From: Geminicoccus harenae
Lineage (GTDB): Bacteria; Pseudomonadota; Alphaproteobacteria; Geminicoccales; Geminicoccaceae
Direction of reading: 5' to 3'
Assembly (NCBI RefSeq): GCF_019800005.1
Contig: NZ_JABGCL010000017.1
Coordinates: 1-64,000 of the forward strand
Length of the DNA stretch: 64,000 nucleotides
The position numbers were made by a program, and so were the translations under genes. Shown in pieces: positions 1 to 9,223 of the stretch. Position 1 is the stretch's first letter. Every line of letters begins with the position of its first letter. The notes below the pieces were generated by a model. It did not search any database, had not been told where the DNA came from, and was given only the letters and a program-made list of their open reading frames with translations.

Positions 1-690
1 CTTGGTCAGCCGGTGGTCGATGGCGTTCTCGTCGCACACGCGGTCGAAGATGTGCTGGATGTCCCAGATGTCCTGTTTGCGCGGCGTGAACTGGACCCCG
101 TTGTCGGTCAGCACCGTGAGGATGCGGTAGGGAATGGCCAGGATCAGGTCGCGCAGGAACTGGGCGGCCTCCATCTTGCCCGCACTCTCGACCAATCGAA
201 CAAAGGCGAACTTGCTGGTGCGGTCGATCGCCACGAACAGGCGCAGCTTGCCTTCTTCAGTACTGACCTCGGCCAGATCGATGTGGAAATAGCCGAGCGG
301 GTAGTTGGCAAAGCGCTTCTTGGCAGGTTTGTCGCCCTCGATCTCCGGCAGTCGGCTGATGCCGTGCCGCTCCAGACAGCGATGCAAGGATGAGCGGGTC
401 AGGTGCGGGATGGTCGGCTGCAAGCCATAAAGGCAGTCGTCCAGCGGCAGCAGTGTATGCCGGCGGAAGGCGACGATGATCGCTTCCTCCTCGGGCGTCA
501 GCACGGTGGATCGAACCTGCTTTGGCCCCATGGGCGCGTCCGCGGTCGCCGACCGCTTGCGCCACTTCTGGACCGTGGTGGGGCTGACGCCATAGCGCTT
601 CGCCAGCGCCCTCACGCTCTCTTGACGTAGCTGGATCGCCCGACGGACCGCCTCCGTCGTGGTGGCGCTTCCATGAAGAACCTGGCCCAT
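1..690 (-). CDS. IS481-family transposase, 5' part (runs off left edge)
   Basis: DDE transposase of a mobile element. The reading frame starts at the ATG ending at 690 and is open to base 1, so about 230 N-terminal residues are present. The N-terminus (MGQVLHGSATTTEAVRRAIQ) leads into a helix-turn-helix (residues about 15-45). The catalytic core follows: FHIDLAEV carries the first Asp and LTVLTDNGVQF the second. The catalytic Glu lies outside the window. The frame, the HTH and both Asp motifs are intact, so the gene may be functional. The family name comes from protein resemblance. It marks the left end of the window as an insertion-prone segment; a broken relative lies at 1211-1268. Confidence 0.85.
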   Translation of the reverse strand, partial: MGQVLHGSATTTEAVRRAIQLRQESVRALAKRYGVSPTTVQKWRKRSATADAPMGPKQVRSTVLTPEEEAIIVAFRRHTLLPLDDCLYGLQPTIPHLTRSSLHRCLERHGISRLPEIEGDKPAKKRFANYPLGYFHIDLAEVSTEEGKLRLFVAIDRTSKFAFVRLVESAGKMEAAQFLRDLILAIPYRILTVLTDNGVQFTPRKQDIWDIQHIFDRVCDENAIDHRLTK

Positions 691-746
691 AGCGCATCCC
701 TTGCCGCATGGTGATCCATTGTACCACCACATTGCGGGATCAAACA
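691..746 (-). mobile_element. probable terminal segment of the IS481-type element
   Basis: Bases 691-746 lie just upstream of the transposase start. Read on the minus strand they begin TGTTTGATCCCGC, a TGT-type end as is usual for IS481-family elements. The other end is outside the window, so the inverted repeat and target duplication cannot be checked. The boundary at 746 is an inference. Confidence 0.35.
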
Positions 747-1210
747 CCTAAAGGACGCTTCCCGGGGCAGGCGTTGGCCTCGTCCTGCTCGTGTGCGTGC
801 ATGCAGCGGATCTGCCCGATCCAGCCGGTGCGCGCCGGCCCGATTGCACCCCAACTTCAGGCCGAGCGAGGCTAGCACCTCAAGGATCGGAGGCAGCGCC
901 TCCCGTCGCCACCTGGATCGTCAACTCTGGCGCTACGGGTTCAAGGAGTAGCCAAGAACGCGTTTCGCGTCCTGCCAAGGCGCCTCCGCAGTCTGCTGAC
1001 CGCGGTCCTTTCGGAAACGGATCATCGGCGGCTGGCCGATGATGGGTGGTGGAGAGAACCTTCGCTTGGCTCGACCGGTCACGGTGGCTCTGCAGGGGCT
1101 ATGATTGGCTGCCTCAGACGAGCGAGGCCATGACCTATGCCCCATGAGCCGGATCATGCTGAAAAGATTGGCAAGATCAGCAGCTTGAGCATTTGAATAC
1201 CGTTTCTGGC
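747..1210. other. intergenic stretch between two IS481-type sequences
   Basis: No gene is supported here. Short open frames exist on both strands but none gives a recognisable protein. The stretch separates the intact transposase 5' end from the decayed fragment at 1211-1268, so it probably consists of insertion scars. Confidence 0.5.
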
Positions 1211-1268
1211 CTGGATCGCGCGGCGCACCGCCTCGGTCGTGGGCGCGGCCGTGAAGTGCTTGGCGCAT
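1211..1268 (-). pseudogene. decayed IS481 transposase N-terminal fragment
   Basis: Read on the minus strand from the ATG ending at 1268, this 58-base segment aligns almost throughout with the first 60 bases of the transposase gene ending at 690. The match covers the start codon, the LHG region and the block encoding TTEAVRRAIQ. A 2-base deletion after the LHG codons splits it between two frames, and similarity stops right after the RRAIQ codons. It is a short remnant of a related but not identical element (third positions differ), so at least two insertions have hit this region. Confidence 0.75.
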
Positions 1269-1323
1269 GGCTCGTCTCTCCAGATGTGCTGCCGCAGCGA
1301 GGCACTACACGCTGGGGCCAAAT

Positions 1324-2178
1324 CTAGCGGCCCTTCACCGGTGCCGCTGCGGGCGGCGCGGCCGCCTGCACCGCCCGGAGTGCCCGGTCCAGGAGCTGGT
1401 CGAACTCCGGCAGGTCGTAGAGCGAGACGTGATCCGCCTGCGGCACGGTGGCGACCAGCACCGGCCGGGCGAGCTGCGCTACCAGCGCCGCTGTTCTGGC
1501 CGGCGGCACGATGTGGTCGCGGCCGGCTGCGATGACCGCCACCGGCACGTGCCGGCCGGCAAGGGCCAGGTCGCTGCGGAACGGGTGGCGCAGCAGCAGG
1601 CCGACCGGTGCGAAGAAGTAGCGCTGGCGGGCGATGGCCTCGATCGAGTCGAACGGCGTGACCAGGATCGCCCCGTCCACCTGGCCCTGGCCAGCAAGTT
1701 GCGCGGCCACGCCGCTGCCGATGCTGTAACCGATGGCGAACATCCTGGGCGGTTCCGCCGTCGCTTCCAGCCCGAGCAGACGCGCTGCCTGTGCGCGCAG
1801 CAGGAGCGCATCGGCCACCAGCCCTGCCTCGGATGGGGTGCCCTCGGAGGGGGCATAGCCGCGGTAGTGGAAGGCCAGGAGATGGACGTCCGGCAGCCGC
1901 TCGGTGGTGAAGATCAGGCAATCCTCGGCGTTCCAGGCATTGCCGGTGAACAGGAGCGCGATGTCCCGGCTGCCATTGCGCCGCAAGCTATGGCCCACCA
2001 GCCGGTGGCCATCCGCCGTCACGAGTTCGTGTCGCACCGTTCCCTCGGGCAAGGGCAGCATGCCGCGTCTGGTGGCCCCGTGCGGGAACAGAAGCCCATC
2101 CTGCGCCAGATAGAGGCTGCCGACGATCGCGAGATACAGGGCCAGGATCAGCGCCAGCCAAGGCAACATCATTCCCAT
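1324..2178 (-). CDS. membrane-anchored alpha/beta hydrolase
   Basis: Alpha/beta-hydrolase fold protein of 284 residues, serine hydrolase of unknown substrate. It starts with an N-terminal hydrophobic segment (about residues 4-24, ending in YLAIVGSLYL) that should anchor it in the inner membrane. The nucleophile elbow is GYSIGSG, the acid is in AAGRDHIVPP and the catalytic His is in QADHVSLYD. An FTGNAWN strand-loop probably forms the oxyanion hole. The layout resembles BEM46/YfhR-type hydrolases. The frame is open to 2523, but the segment upstream of 2178 is Arg-rich and lacks hydrolase features, so the ATG at 2178 (with ATGs at 2172 and 2169 also possible) is preferred. It stands alone. Confidence 0.8.
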   Translation of the reverse strand: MGMMLPWLALILALYLAIVGSLYLAQDGLLFPHGATRRGMLPLPEGTVRHELVTADGHRLVGHSLRRNGSRDIALLFTGNAWNAEDCLIFTTERLPDVHLLAFHYRGYAPSEGTPSEAGLVADALLLRAQAARLLGLEATAEPPRMFAIGYSIGSGVAAQLAGQGQVDGAILVTPFDSIEAIARQRYFFAPVGLLLRHPFRSDLALAGRHVPVAVIAAGRDHIVPPARTAALVAQLARPVLVATVPQADHVSLYDLPEFDQLLDRALRAVQAAAPPAAAPVKGR

Positions 2179-3074
2179 CCGGATCCAGTTCTTCCGCTCG
2201 ACCTGCTGGCTCGCAGTCGGGAGCCACCGGCGCAAGTGCCGGCATCGCTGGATTGTGCGAAGATCATGACAGGTTCGCGACCGCGGCATGCCAGTTCTCG
2301 TCAACCGGAATCGGCTTGGCCAGACGCCGCGGGGGCGCCGCGAGCACGCCCCACCGCCGGAGGAAAACCCGGACGAAGCCAAGCCTGCCGCGGGTTTGGC
2401 GCCGAGCCGCCTGCCATGCTCCACACCCGGATCCCTAAGGTCATCCACGCATCGGTGGACAACTTGGGCGGCCGACAGCCGGTGTCGCGTGCCGGCCACG
2501 CCGCAAGCCCCAGCCCGGTGCATTGCCTGTGGATGTTCTTGTCCTGTTCTCGGAGGTGAGGCCTGTTTGTACTCCTTCAGGTAGAAGAACCTATATGATC
2601 ATCCCAAATCCTGGGAAATAGGCTTCTGGAACGGGCTGTACTGGGTAGGCTGCTTATGACAGATCAAGGCCTACGGCGAAGCTTGGCAGGCTGGACGTGG
2701 CTGGAAACGTCCATGAGTAGATTCAAGCAGAGAACAATGCCGGCCACCTCAAGGGCGGGAGGGGCCGCCTTGCAGGTGAGCGGTCCATCTTCCTAGGTTC
2801 AACGGAGTCCGTGCCGGCCTCGGGATCGAATTCATCGGGATGGCGGCTCCTCCGACGCCTCGGGCAGCATCGAGCAACCACAGGCGGAGCGCGAGGTACC
2901 GGTTGACATGCCGCAGGCAGGGGCAGGTTTCCCCGATCGCCGCCACCAGCGCCCCTTACTATCGAGCTGATCCGACCGGCCGATGCGGGACCGCTCGGGA
3001 CTGCCGTCCCGCGCCTGCGTGCCCCTTGCTCTTCGGGAAACTGCAATGACGCGGCATGAGCAGGGACGGGCAGG
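2179..3074. other. long intergenic stretch, no supported gene
   Basis: About 900 bases without a convincing gene. The part near 2560-2720 is more AT-rich than its surroundings and contains a small dyad (TCCCAAATCCTGGGA, around 2603). Short open frames occur on both strands, such as 2749-2946 minus (65 codons), but none has a good ribosome site or recognisable protein. Given the neighbouring IS fragments this may be decayed mobile DNA; I see nothing definite. Confidence 0.5.
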
Positions 3075-3767
3075 CTAGAGCCGCAGGCAGCCGCGGCCCG
3101 CATGAGCGATGGCGCGCTCGATGGCGTAGGCGATGCGCGGATAATCGTTCCTCAGCCGGTCGAGTTCGGCGGGCGTGATGCCGGACAGTTCGGCCTGGGC
3201 AACATACCGGCGCAGCCTGGCCTCGTCGTCGGTGTCATCCAGTGCCAGCACGGCCTCCCAGGCAGCAGCGGCTGATTCCCAGTCGCCGGCGCGCTCGGCG
3301 AAGATCGCCTGGTCGCGCCACGCGATCCGGTCGCCCGGCCATTGCCGCACCTGCTGGGCCAGCACGACCACCGCCTGAGCGAGGTCACCGAGTGCGGCCA
3401 GGGCCTGGGCGAGCTCGATTCGCGCAGCCGGATGATCCGGCGCCAGGTCGAGCAGTTCCTCCAGCGCGCGGCAGGCACGCGCGGCGTCACCGGTCCGGCG
3501 CAACAACACCGCCCGGTTGTAGCGCGTCCTGGCGCTGCCTCGCCCCAGCGTGACGGCACGGTCTGCCGCCTCCAGGGCAAGCGGATGCTCACCCGCCTCG
3601 AACAGCGCCACCGCCAGCAGGCACAGCAGATCGGGATCGCCCGGCCGCAGCCGGACCGCGGCTCGGGCCGCCTCGACTGCGGCACGAGGCTTACCTGCGC
3701 CGAGTGCCGCATGTGCGGCCCTGGCATGTCCAGCGACCCGGCTCGCTGCGCTCACCTGATCCTCCAC
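3075..3767 (-). CDS. tetratricopeptide repeat protein
   Basis: A 230-residue soluble protein made almost entirely of TPR-like helical pairs. Typical blocks are PGDPDLLCLLAVALFEAGEH and the stretch around YNRAVLLRRTGDAARACRAL and ALAALGDLAQAV, with the conserved small/large residue spacing. There is no signal peptide or membrane segment. It probably scaffolds protein-protein contacts in the cytoplasm; no partner is suggested by neighbours. The ATG at 3767 has only a weak ribosome site. It is divergent from the disrupted DUF1003 gene that starts at 3806, so they may share the 38-base gap as a promoter region. Confidence 0.75.
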   Translation of the reverse strand: MEDQVSAASRVAGHARAAHAALGAGKPRAAVEAARAAVRLRPGDPDLLCLLAVALFEAGEHPLALEAADRAVTLGRGSARTRYNRAVLLRRTGDAARACRALEELLDLAPDHPAARIELAQALAALGDLAQAVVVLAQQVRQWPGDRIAWRDQAIFAERAGDWESAAAAWEAVLALDDTDDEARLRRYVAQAELSGITPAELDRLRNDYPRIAYAIERAIAHAGRGCLRL

Positions 3768-3805
3768 CCCGACGCGCCGCGTACTCGTCAGCTTTGCGGC
3801 CGGCG

Positions 3806-4540
3806 ATGGCCAACCGCGACCTCGTTCGCCAGAACATGCAGTACCCGCCTTCGCTGCCAGGTAAAGCCTTCCAGACGGACAAGCGCGTCATGGTCAGAGG
3901 CAGGCCGCTGCCTTCGGTGCGAGAGCAGGTGGTCGCCCTGATGCGGGCCGAGCATCCCGGGCTCGATCACACCGGCTTCGTCTGCCGTGCCGACCTGGAC
4001 CACTACCGGGCGGCCCATGTTCGCCTGCTCCTGCAGGAGCAGGCCGGCGAGACGGCCCGGGTCGACGAGCTGATGCTGGACCGACTGAGCCGGCACATAC
4101 CGGTGGCAGCACCGGTCGATGCCGAGATTGACCGCAGCATCAGCTTCGGCCGGCGTCTGGCGGATCGGGTGGCATCGTTCGGGGGCAGCTGGTCCTTCAT
4201 CGGGATGTTCGCCCTCCTCCTGGTCCTGTGGATGGCACTGAACACCTGTCTCTTGCGCCGGCGTCGTCCGGCCCTTGCCCCTACATCCTGCTGAGCCTGA
4301 TCCTGTCTGGCGGCGGTCCAGGCGCCGGTCATCATGATGAGCCAGAACCGGCAGGAGATCCAGGACCGCAAGCGCGCCGAGAACGACTGTCTGGTCAACC
4401 TCAAGGCCGAGCTCGAGATCCGGCTCCTGCACGACAAGCTCGACCACATGCTCCACCACTTGTGGGAACGGCTCATGGAGATCCAGGACATCCAGATCGA
4501 GATCATGTGCGCGCGCCAGAACTGCAGCGGCGAAGAGTGA
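3806..4540 (+). pseudogene. DUF1003-family membrane protein, frame-disrupted
   Basis: The N-terminal part (ATG at 3806) carries the DUF1003 hallmark SFGRRLADRVASFGGSWSFI followed by a membrane segment (MFALLLVLWMALNT). After LNTCLLRRRR the frame runs into stops at 4292 and 4298. The expected second membrane segment PYILLSLILS is in the frame one base earlier (about 4274-4307). The expected continuation AAVQAPVIMMSQNRQ returns to the original frame, and the cytoplasmic helical tail is intact to the stop at 4540. Two small compensating indels between about 4255 and 4312 explain this. It is either a recent pseudogene or two sequencing errors. Confidence 0.75.
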
Positions 4541-4612
4541 GGCCGGCGCAAAAGCAAGCCCTGCCCCGGCCGCTCAGTCGTCCGCCGCTTCGATAGTGGC
4601 GATCAGCCATAC

Positions 4613-5123
4613 CTAGCGCGCGTGCCGGTCGGGCGAAGCCAGCTCCGGATGTTCCAGCAACGGGTAGACGATCCGGGTCGGGCCCTTGTGCCGATGACCC
4701 AGCGGCCGGCCATCGGCCCGGGTCGCCAAGATGACCGGGTAGTCGCGCCAGTCCTCGTGAGGAATCACCGGTGCATAGCCGTCATGGGACCGCACCAGGA
4801 TGTGCGTGGCGTCCCCGAGCCCGACATGGGCCAGGACGTCGCGCAGCAGCGGGCCCTCCAGGACGATCTGCCCCTGCTCCCAGGGGGAGACCGTCCGCAC
4901 CCGCCAAGTGCCGAGCGCTTCCAGCTCGCTTACGGTCAGCATCCGCTCCTGCCCGTCGACCAGGCGGACGATCACCCGGCAGACGCTCGGGTGCCAGCGG
5001 CAGCCGGACCGGCACGACGTTCCCGGCAGCCGCCGCGCAAGCCGGCAGCAGCAGGGCCAGCATCATGCCGAGCAGCATCAGGCGGCTGTGCCAGGCACGG
5101 AACCGAAACGAGCACGTGAGCAT
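4613..5123 (-). pseudogene. secreted molybdopterin-domain-like protein, one frameshift
   Basis: Reading from the ATG at 5123 gives a clear signal peptide (LMLLGMMLALLLPACAAAAG) and a short mature start (NVVPVRLPLAPERLPG). The reading then needs a one-base shift near 4976-4984 to continue as VIVRLVDGQERMLTVSELEAL through to the stop at 4613. This downstream part resembles small periplasmic proteins with an oxidoreductase molybdopterin-binding-like fold (VSPWEQGQIVLEGPLLRDVL and DYPVILATRADGRPLG). A GTG at 4975 could start the downstream frame alone, but the product would lack an export signal. It is either a frameshift mutation or a sequencing error. Confidence 0.65.
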
Positions 5124-5201
5124 GCCAGCAATCCCGATGACCGGCCGGCACCTGCCGACCGGGCACCGTTTGTCTAGCAGCCATTCATGAAGGAATCGTT
5201 A

Positions 5202-6497
5202 TCAATTCGCTGTACTGGCCAAGCGTCGGAGCCGGACATGATCACGCAGCTCCAGCCAGCCATAAAGGAGCTGCGCCCCGAGCGGCCCGAGCACACCGCC
5301 GGCCCAGGGCCGGCCGAAGCGGGCCAGCAGATCGATGCGCCGGTCGCCTTCCAGCAGTGCCGTCGCAAGCAGTTCGCCCACCGCGGTGGTGGTGCCGAGT
5401 CCGTGGCCGCAGAACCCGGTAGCGAGCCAGAGGCCGGGATCCATCGGCATGGCCAGCGGCATGCGGTGCCGGGTGAAGCCCATCCGCCCGGACCAGACGC
5501 GCTCGGCCGCCACGTCACGCAACTGGGGGAACACCCAGTGGAGATCCGCCAGCATGGCCGCCTCCAGGCCGCGCGGCGCGTCGCTCAGCCCGATCTTGCC
5601 GCCCCACAGGAGCCGGCCATCCGGCAACGGCCGCCAGTAGCCCATGGCGAACCGGTCATCGAACACGGCATAGGGTGCCCGGATCGCCTCCTCCAGGCGG
5701 CGGCCCAGCGGTGCCGTCACCAGGGCATAGGTCATGACCGGCAGGAGTGCGCGGGCGGCGCGGCCGTCCGGATCCCGCCCGTAGACCGAGGTCGCGAGGA
5801 CCACCTGGCGGGCGCGCAGCCGGCCATTGGCGGTGACCAGGCGGATGCCGCCGGGCTCCGGGACGAGGGCATGGACAGGACTGTGCTCGAACAGCCGGCC
5901 GCCGCCCGCTAGGACCGCCCGGGCATAGCCGCGGGTCAGCGCCAGCGGGTCCAGATGCACCGAGCACGGGTCCAATACACCGCCGCGATAGACGGAGGTA
6001 CGGTACCATTCGCCCAGCCGCGCCCGGTCGAGATGCGCGAAGGCAACCCCGTGCCGTCGGCTCAGGAGGTCGGCCCGACGGCGCAGCTCGTCCGCGTCGG
6101 CGAACAGGCTCGCCTCCACGATGCCGGGCGTCACGGCCGTGCGGATGGCATGCCGCGCCACCCGTGCCTTCACCAGGGCCACGGCGTCCTTGGCCGCGTC
6201 GAACAGGACGGCGGCATCGGCACCTAGGGCCGCCTCGACCCGCTCGTCGTCCGCTGCCCAACCGAGCTGCAGGAAGCCGCCATTGCGCCCGGACGCACCA
6301 TCGCCCACCTGCGCCGCCTCCAGCACGACCGGGCGGACGCCACGCTCGACCAGCGACAAGGCGACCGCAAGTCCCGCCAAGCCGCCGCCCACCACCGCGA
6401 TCTCGGCATCCTGATCGCCTGCCAGGGCGGGAGCACCGATCGGCGGCTCCGAATCCGGCAGATCGTAATAGATCGGGATGCTGCACGCGGACGACAC
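5202..6497 (-). CDS. FAD-dependent oxidoreductase (DAO/PuuB type)
   Basis: Flavoprotein of the D-amino-acid-oxidase family, closest in layout to gamma-glutamylputrescine oxidase-like enzymes; it would oxidise an amine or amino acid with FAD. The FAD-binding dinucleotide motif is VVGGGLAGLAVALSLVERGV near the N-terminus, followed by GASGRNGGFLQLGW. The C-terminal FAD contact is ATGFCGHGLGTTTAVGELLA. The frame is open to 6572, but the GTG at 6497 has a GAGGAG ribosome site about 9 bases upstream and gives 431 residues, the usual family length. It is divergent from the DUF6065 gene. Substrate not determinable here. Confidence 0.85.
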   Translation of the reverse strand: MSSACSIPIYYDLPDSEPPIGAPALAGDQDAEIAVVGGGLAGLAVALSLVERGVRPVVLEAAQVGDGASGRNGGFLQLGWAADDERVEAALGADAAVLFDAAKDAVALVKARVARHAIRTAVTPGIVEASLFADADELRRRADLLSRRHGVAFAHLDRARLGEWYRTSVYRGGVLDPCSVHLDPLALTRGYARAVLAGGGRLFEHSPVHALVPEPGGIRLVTANGRLRARQVVLATSVYGRDPDGRAARALLPVMTYALVTAPLGRRLEEAIRAPYAVFDDRFAMGYWRPLPDGRLLWGGKIGLSDAPRGLEAAMLADLHWVFPQLRDVAAERVWSGRMGFTRHRMPLAMPMDPGLWLATGFCGHGLGTTTAVGELLATALLEGDRRIDLLARFGRPWAGGVLGPLGAQLLYGWLELRDHVRLRRLASTAN

Positions 6498-6594
6498 TTC
6501 TGCCCTGCTCCTCTTGCCGGTTCCCGGTGGCGATTGTGCTATGTCGCGACGGCGCGCACATCTGGCAACCACGCTTGGCTGCCGGAGACGCCGC

Positions 6595-7392
6595 GTGCGC
6601 CTGATCTGCTACACGCTCCACGACCAGAAGCCGCTGATCCGCCCGGCACCGGTGGAACGCGACTGGATGGACCACTCGCCCGAAGCCTTCGCCTATCGCT
6701 GCCTGCCGCTCGACATCGCCAATGCCCATGGCTGGGAGGTGCTGTGCTCGGCGGGCTTCGACGCCACTTGGGACGGCGGAACGGCGGCGGATGCGATCAC
6801 CATCGCTGCCGATGCCCCGCCGCACCTCCTGCCGGTCAGCCATTTCGGCAGCGGCGTCCTCACCTTCCACCTCCACGGCCTGTTCCGCACCGAGCCCGCC
6901 GTGCAGCTCTGGGTGGCCGGCTCACCCAACCGGATCAAGGACGGGATCCAGCCGCTGGCAGCGGTCGTGGAGACCGACTGGGCGCCCTACACCTTCACCA
7001 TGAACTGGCGTTTCACCCGGCCGGGCCGGGTGCGGTTCGAGCAGGGCGAGCCGTTCTGCTTCTTCTTCCCGCTCCGCCTCGACCTGATCGAGCAGGTCCA
7101 CCCGGTCTTCATGCCGATCGAGCAGGATGCGGCGACCGCGGCGGCCTACCGGGCATGGGTGGCCGCGCGCAACGGATTCAACGCGGCGCTGCAGGAGGAA
7201 GGCTCAGCGGCACGGGCGGAGAAGTGGCAGAAGGGCTATTTTCGCGGCCGGATGCCGGATGGCGCGGCGGGCGGAGCCGGTCATCGCACCCGCCTGCGCC
7301 TGGCATCGTTCCAGGACGCGTCAGGAGCAGGCGGGGGACCGGATGCACCCGACCAGGCGGACGAGCCGGGGCGAGGCACGGCTGGCGGCTAG
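6595..7392 (+). CDS. DUF6065-like protein
   Basis: Soluble protein of about 265 residues. The core begins VRLICYTLHDQKPLIRPAP and continues RDWMDHSPEAFAYRCLPLDI and NAHGWEVL, then SHFGSGVLTFHLHGLFRT and SPNRIKDGIQPL. This layout matches proteins labelled DUF6065, whose function is unknown. The GTG at 6595 has GGAG 7 bases upstream and puts the start directly at the conserved LICY motif. ATGs at 6541 and 6478 are in frame but would add an Arg-rich leader. The last 30 residues are low-complexity. The family name is from memory of motifs. Confidence 0.65.
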   Translation: MRLICYTLHDQKPLIRPAPVERDWMDHSPEAFAYRCLPLDIANAHGWEVLCSAGFDATWDGGTAADAITIAADAPPHLLPVSHFGSGVLTFHLHGLFRTEPAVQLWVAGSPNRIKDGIQPLAAVVETDWAPYTFTMNWRFTRPGRVRFEQGEPFCFFFPLRLDLIEQVHPVFMPIEQDAATAAAYRAWVAARNGFNAALQEEGSAARAEKWQKGYFRGRMPDGAAGGAGHRTRLRLASFQDASGAGGGPDAPDQADEPGRGTAGG

Positions 7393-7452
7393 GGGGCCTG
7401 CGCAAGCCGGATGCAGCGTGGCTGTCGCTCTGGTAGAATTAGCTTCGGGACG

Positions 7453-9192
7453 ATGACGGGCAGCGGACGGGCGATGGGCAGCGGGCGCGTCGGACGGTAT
7501 GCGAGCAGATGGCGGGCGGCGGCAGCACTGGCCGTGGGGCTCCTCTGGCTGCTGCCGGCATCCGCGGTGGCGCACCCGATCGAGCGCGCCATCGCAGGGC
7601 CGCCGGTCGGCAGCGTGGCAGCCATCGCACCTCCGGGTGCGGTCGATCCCGCCGTCCGCCTGCTCCGTGCGACCCTGGCCGCGGCGGAGAGCGGCGCCGG
7701 CGACCCGAGCCTGCGCCCGCTCCTGCCCTTCTACCGGGCACGCGGCGAGCTGTTGGCCTTCACCGGTGATCCGGACGGGACGGCACGTGGCAGCACCATC
7801 CTGGCGACGCTCCAGCGGGCGGACCTGGAAGGGCTGGAGCCCGCAGCCTACGAGGTCGAGCTGTTGTCGGCACTCCTGCCGGCGGCCGAGGCCGGCGAGC
7901 CGGCGGCACGGGTCGAGTTCGAGCTGCGGCTGGCGCGGGCACTGGTGCGTTATGCGCTGGATGTGTCGGCGGGCCGGGTCGGCCCGGAACAGGAGCAGGA
8001 TGGCGATCCCCGGCCCGCCGACGCCGCCCTGCCCGCCCGCTTGCTGGCCCAGGCCGCGCAGGCCGATGACCTTCCCGGCTGGCTGGCGAGCCTGCCGCCG
8101 CAGGGGCCGCCCTATGCCCGCCTGCGCAGCGCGCTGGCAGAATGGCGGGCGAAGCTGGACTGGCCGGCCTGGACCAGGGTGCCGGACGGCAGGCGGCTGA
8201 CGGTCGGACTGGCAGGCCCCGAGGTCGTGGCACTGCGCCTGCGTCTGGTGGAAGAGGGCCTGCTGGCGCCGCCGGCCGTGCCAGGGCAGCTTTCCGCCCT
8301 GTTCGACCGCGACCTGCTGGGCCCGGTCCGAGCCTTCCAGGCTCGCTACGGGCTGGACCCGGATGGGGTGGTCGGCGAGCGTACCTTGCGCGCCCTCAAT
8401 GCCAGCGTGGCCGACCGGGTCGACCAGATCCGGGTCAACATGGAGCGGCGTCGCTGGCTGCCCCGCGAGCTCGGCCGCCGCTACGTGTTCGTCAACCTTG
8501 CCGACTTCACCTTGAAGGTCGTGGCGGACGAGCGGACGGTCCATGCCAGCCGGGTGGTGGTGGGCGCGCCATTCACCGCCACACCGGCCATGTCGCACCG
8601 GATCAGCCACCTCGTGCTCAACCCCTACTGGAGCGTGCCGCGCTCGATCATGGTCCGGGAGATGCTGCCGGAGCTCCAGCGCGACCCGGGCTGGCTGGCC
8701 AGGGAGCGGCTGCGCCTGTTCGCCGACGCGACGCCGGGTGCCATGGAGGTGGATCCCCATGGCATCGACTGGTCGGGCGTCACGGCCCGCAACTGGCGCT
8801 GGCGGATCCGGCAGGATGCCGGGCCCGGCAATGCGCTGGGCGTCATCAAGTTCCTGTTCCCCAACAAGGACGACGTGTACCTGCACGACACGCCCAGCAA
8901 GCACCTGTTCCAGCGCAGCGTGCGCGCGTTCAGCCATGGCTGCATCCGGGTGGAGGACCCGCTGGCGCTCGCGGACGTGCTGGCGCGCGACCAGGACTGG
9001 CCACGGCCGCGGCTGGAGGCCGCCATCGCAAACGGGCGGCCGGAACAGTTCGTCCGGCTGGCCGAACCGGTGCCGATCCACCTGGCCTATCTCACCGCCT
9101 GGGTCGGCAAGGATGGTCGGCTGGTCCTGCTGGACGACGTCTACGGGCGCGACCGGCGCCTGCGGGCGGCGCTGGGGCTCAGGGGCAGTTGA
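7453..9192 (+). CDS. L,D-transpeptidase, YcbB/LdtD type
   Basis: Periplasmic cell-wall enzyme that forms 3-3 cross-links in peptidoglycan. From the ATG at 7453 it has a signal/anchor segment (AALAVGLLWLLPASAVA), a long scaffold domain, a peptidoglycan-binding domain (VVALRLRLVEEGLL to FQARYGLDPDGVVGERTLRA), then the YkuD catalytic domain. The active-site motif is FSHGCIRVEDP with the catalytic Cys at about residue 497, and the capping-loop region contains NPYWSVPRSI. Length (579 residues) suits the YcbB subgroup. An in-frame ATG at 7411 exists but 7453 gives a normal signal peptide. A single origin-type iteron lies 32 bases after its stop. Confidence 0.9.
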   Translation: MTGSGRAMGSGRVGRYASRWRAAAALAVGLLWLLPASAVAHPIERAIAGPPVGSVAAIAPPGAVDPAVRLLRATLAAAESGAGDPSLRPLLPFYRARGELLAFTGDPDGTARGSTILATLQRADLEGLEPAAYEVELLSALLPAAEAGEPAARVEFELRLARALVRYALDVSAGRVGPEQEQDGDPRPADAALPARLLAQAAQADDLPGWLASLPPQGPPYARLRSALAEWRAKLDWPAWTRVPDGRRLTVGLAGPEVVALRLRLVEEGLLAPPAVPGQLSALFDRDLLGPVRAFQARYGLDPDGVVGERTLRALNASVADRVDQIRVNMERRRWLPRELGRRYVFVNLADFTLKVVADERTVHASRVVVGAPFTATPAMSHRISHLVLNPYWSVPRSIMVREMLPELQRDPGWLARERLRLFADATPGAMEVDPHGIDWSGVTARNWRWRIRQDAGPGNALGVIKFLFPNKDDVYLHDTPSKHLFQRSVRAFSHGCIRVEDPLALADVLARDQDWPRPRLEAAIANGRPEQFVRLAEPVPIHLAYLTAWVGKDGRLVLLDDVYGRDRRLRAALGLRGS

Positions 9193-9223
9193 GCAGCACG
9201 CCGCACCGCCCCGCTCGCCGTGT

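Noticed and set aside
2749..2946. 65-codon frame on the minus strand in a non-coding region
   Set aside because: No ribosome site, no neighbours and no family resemblance.
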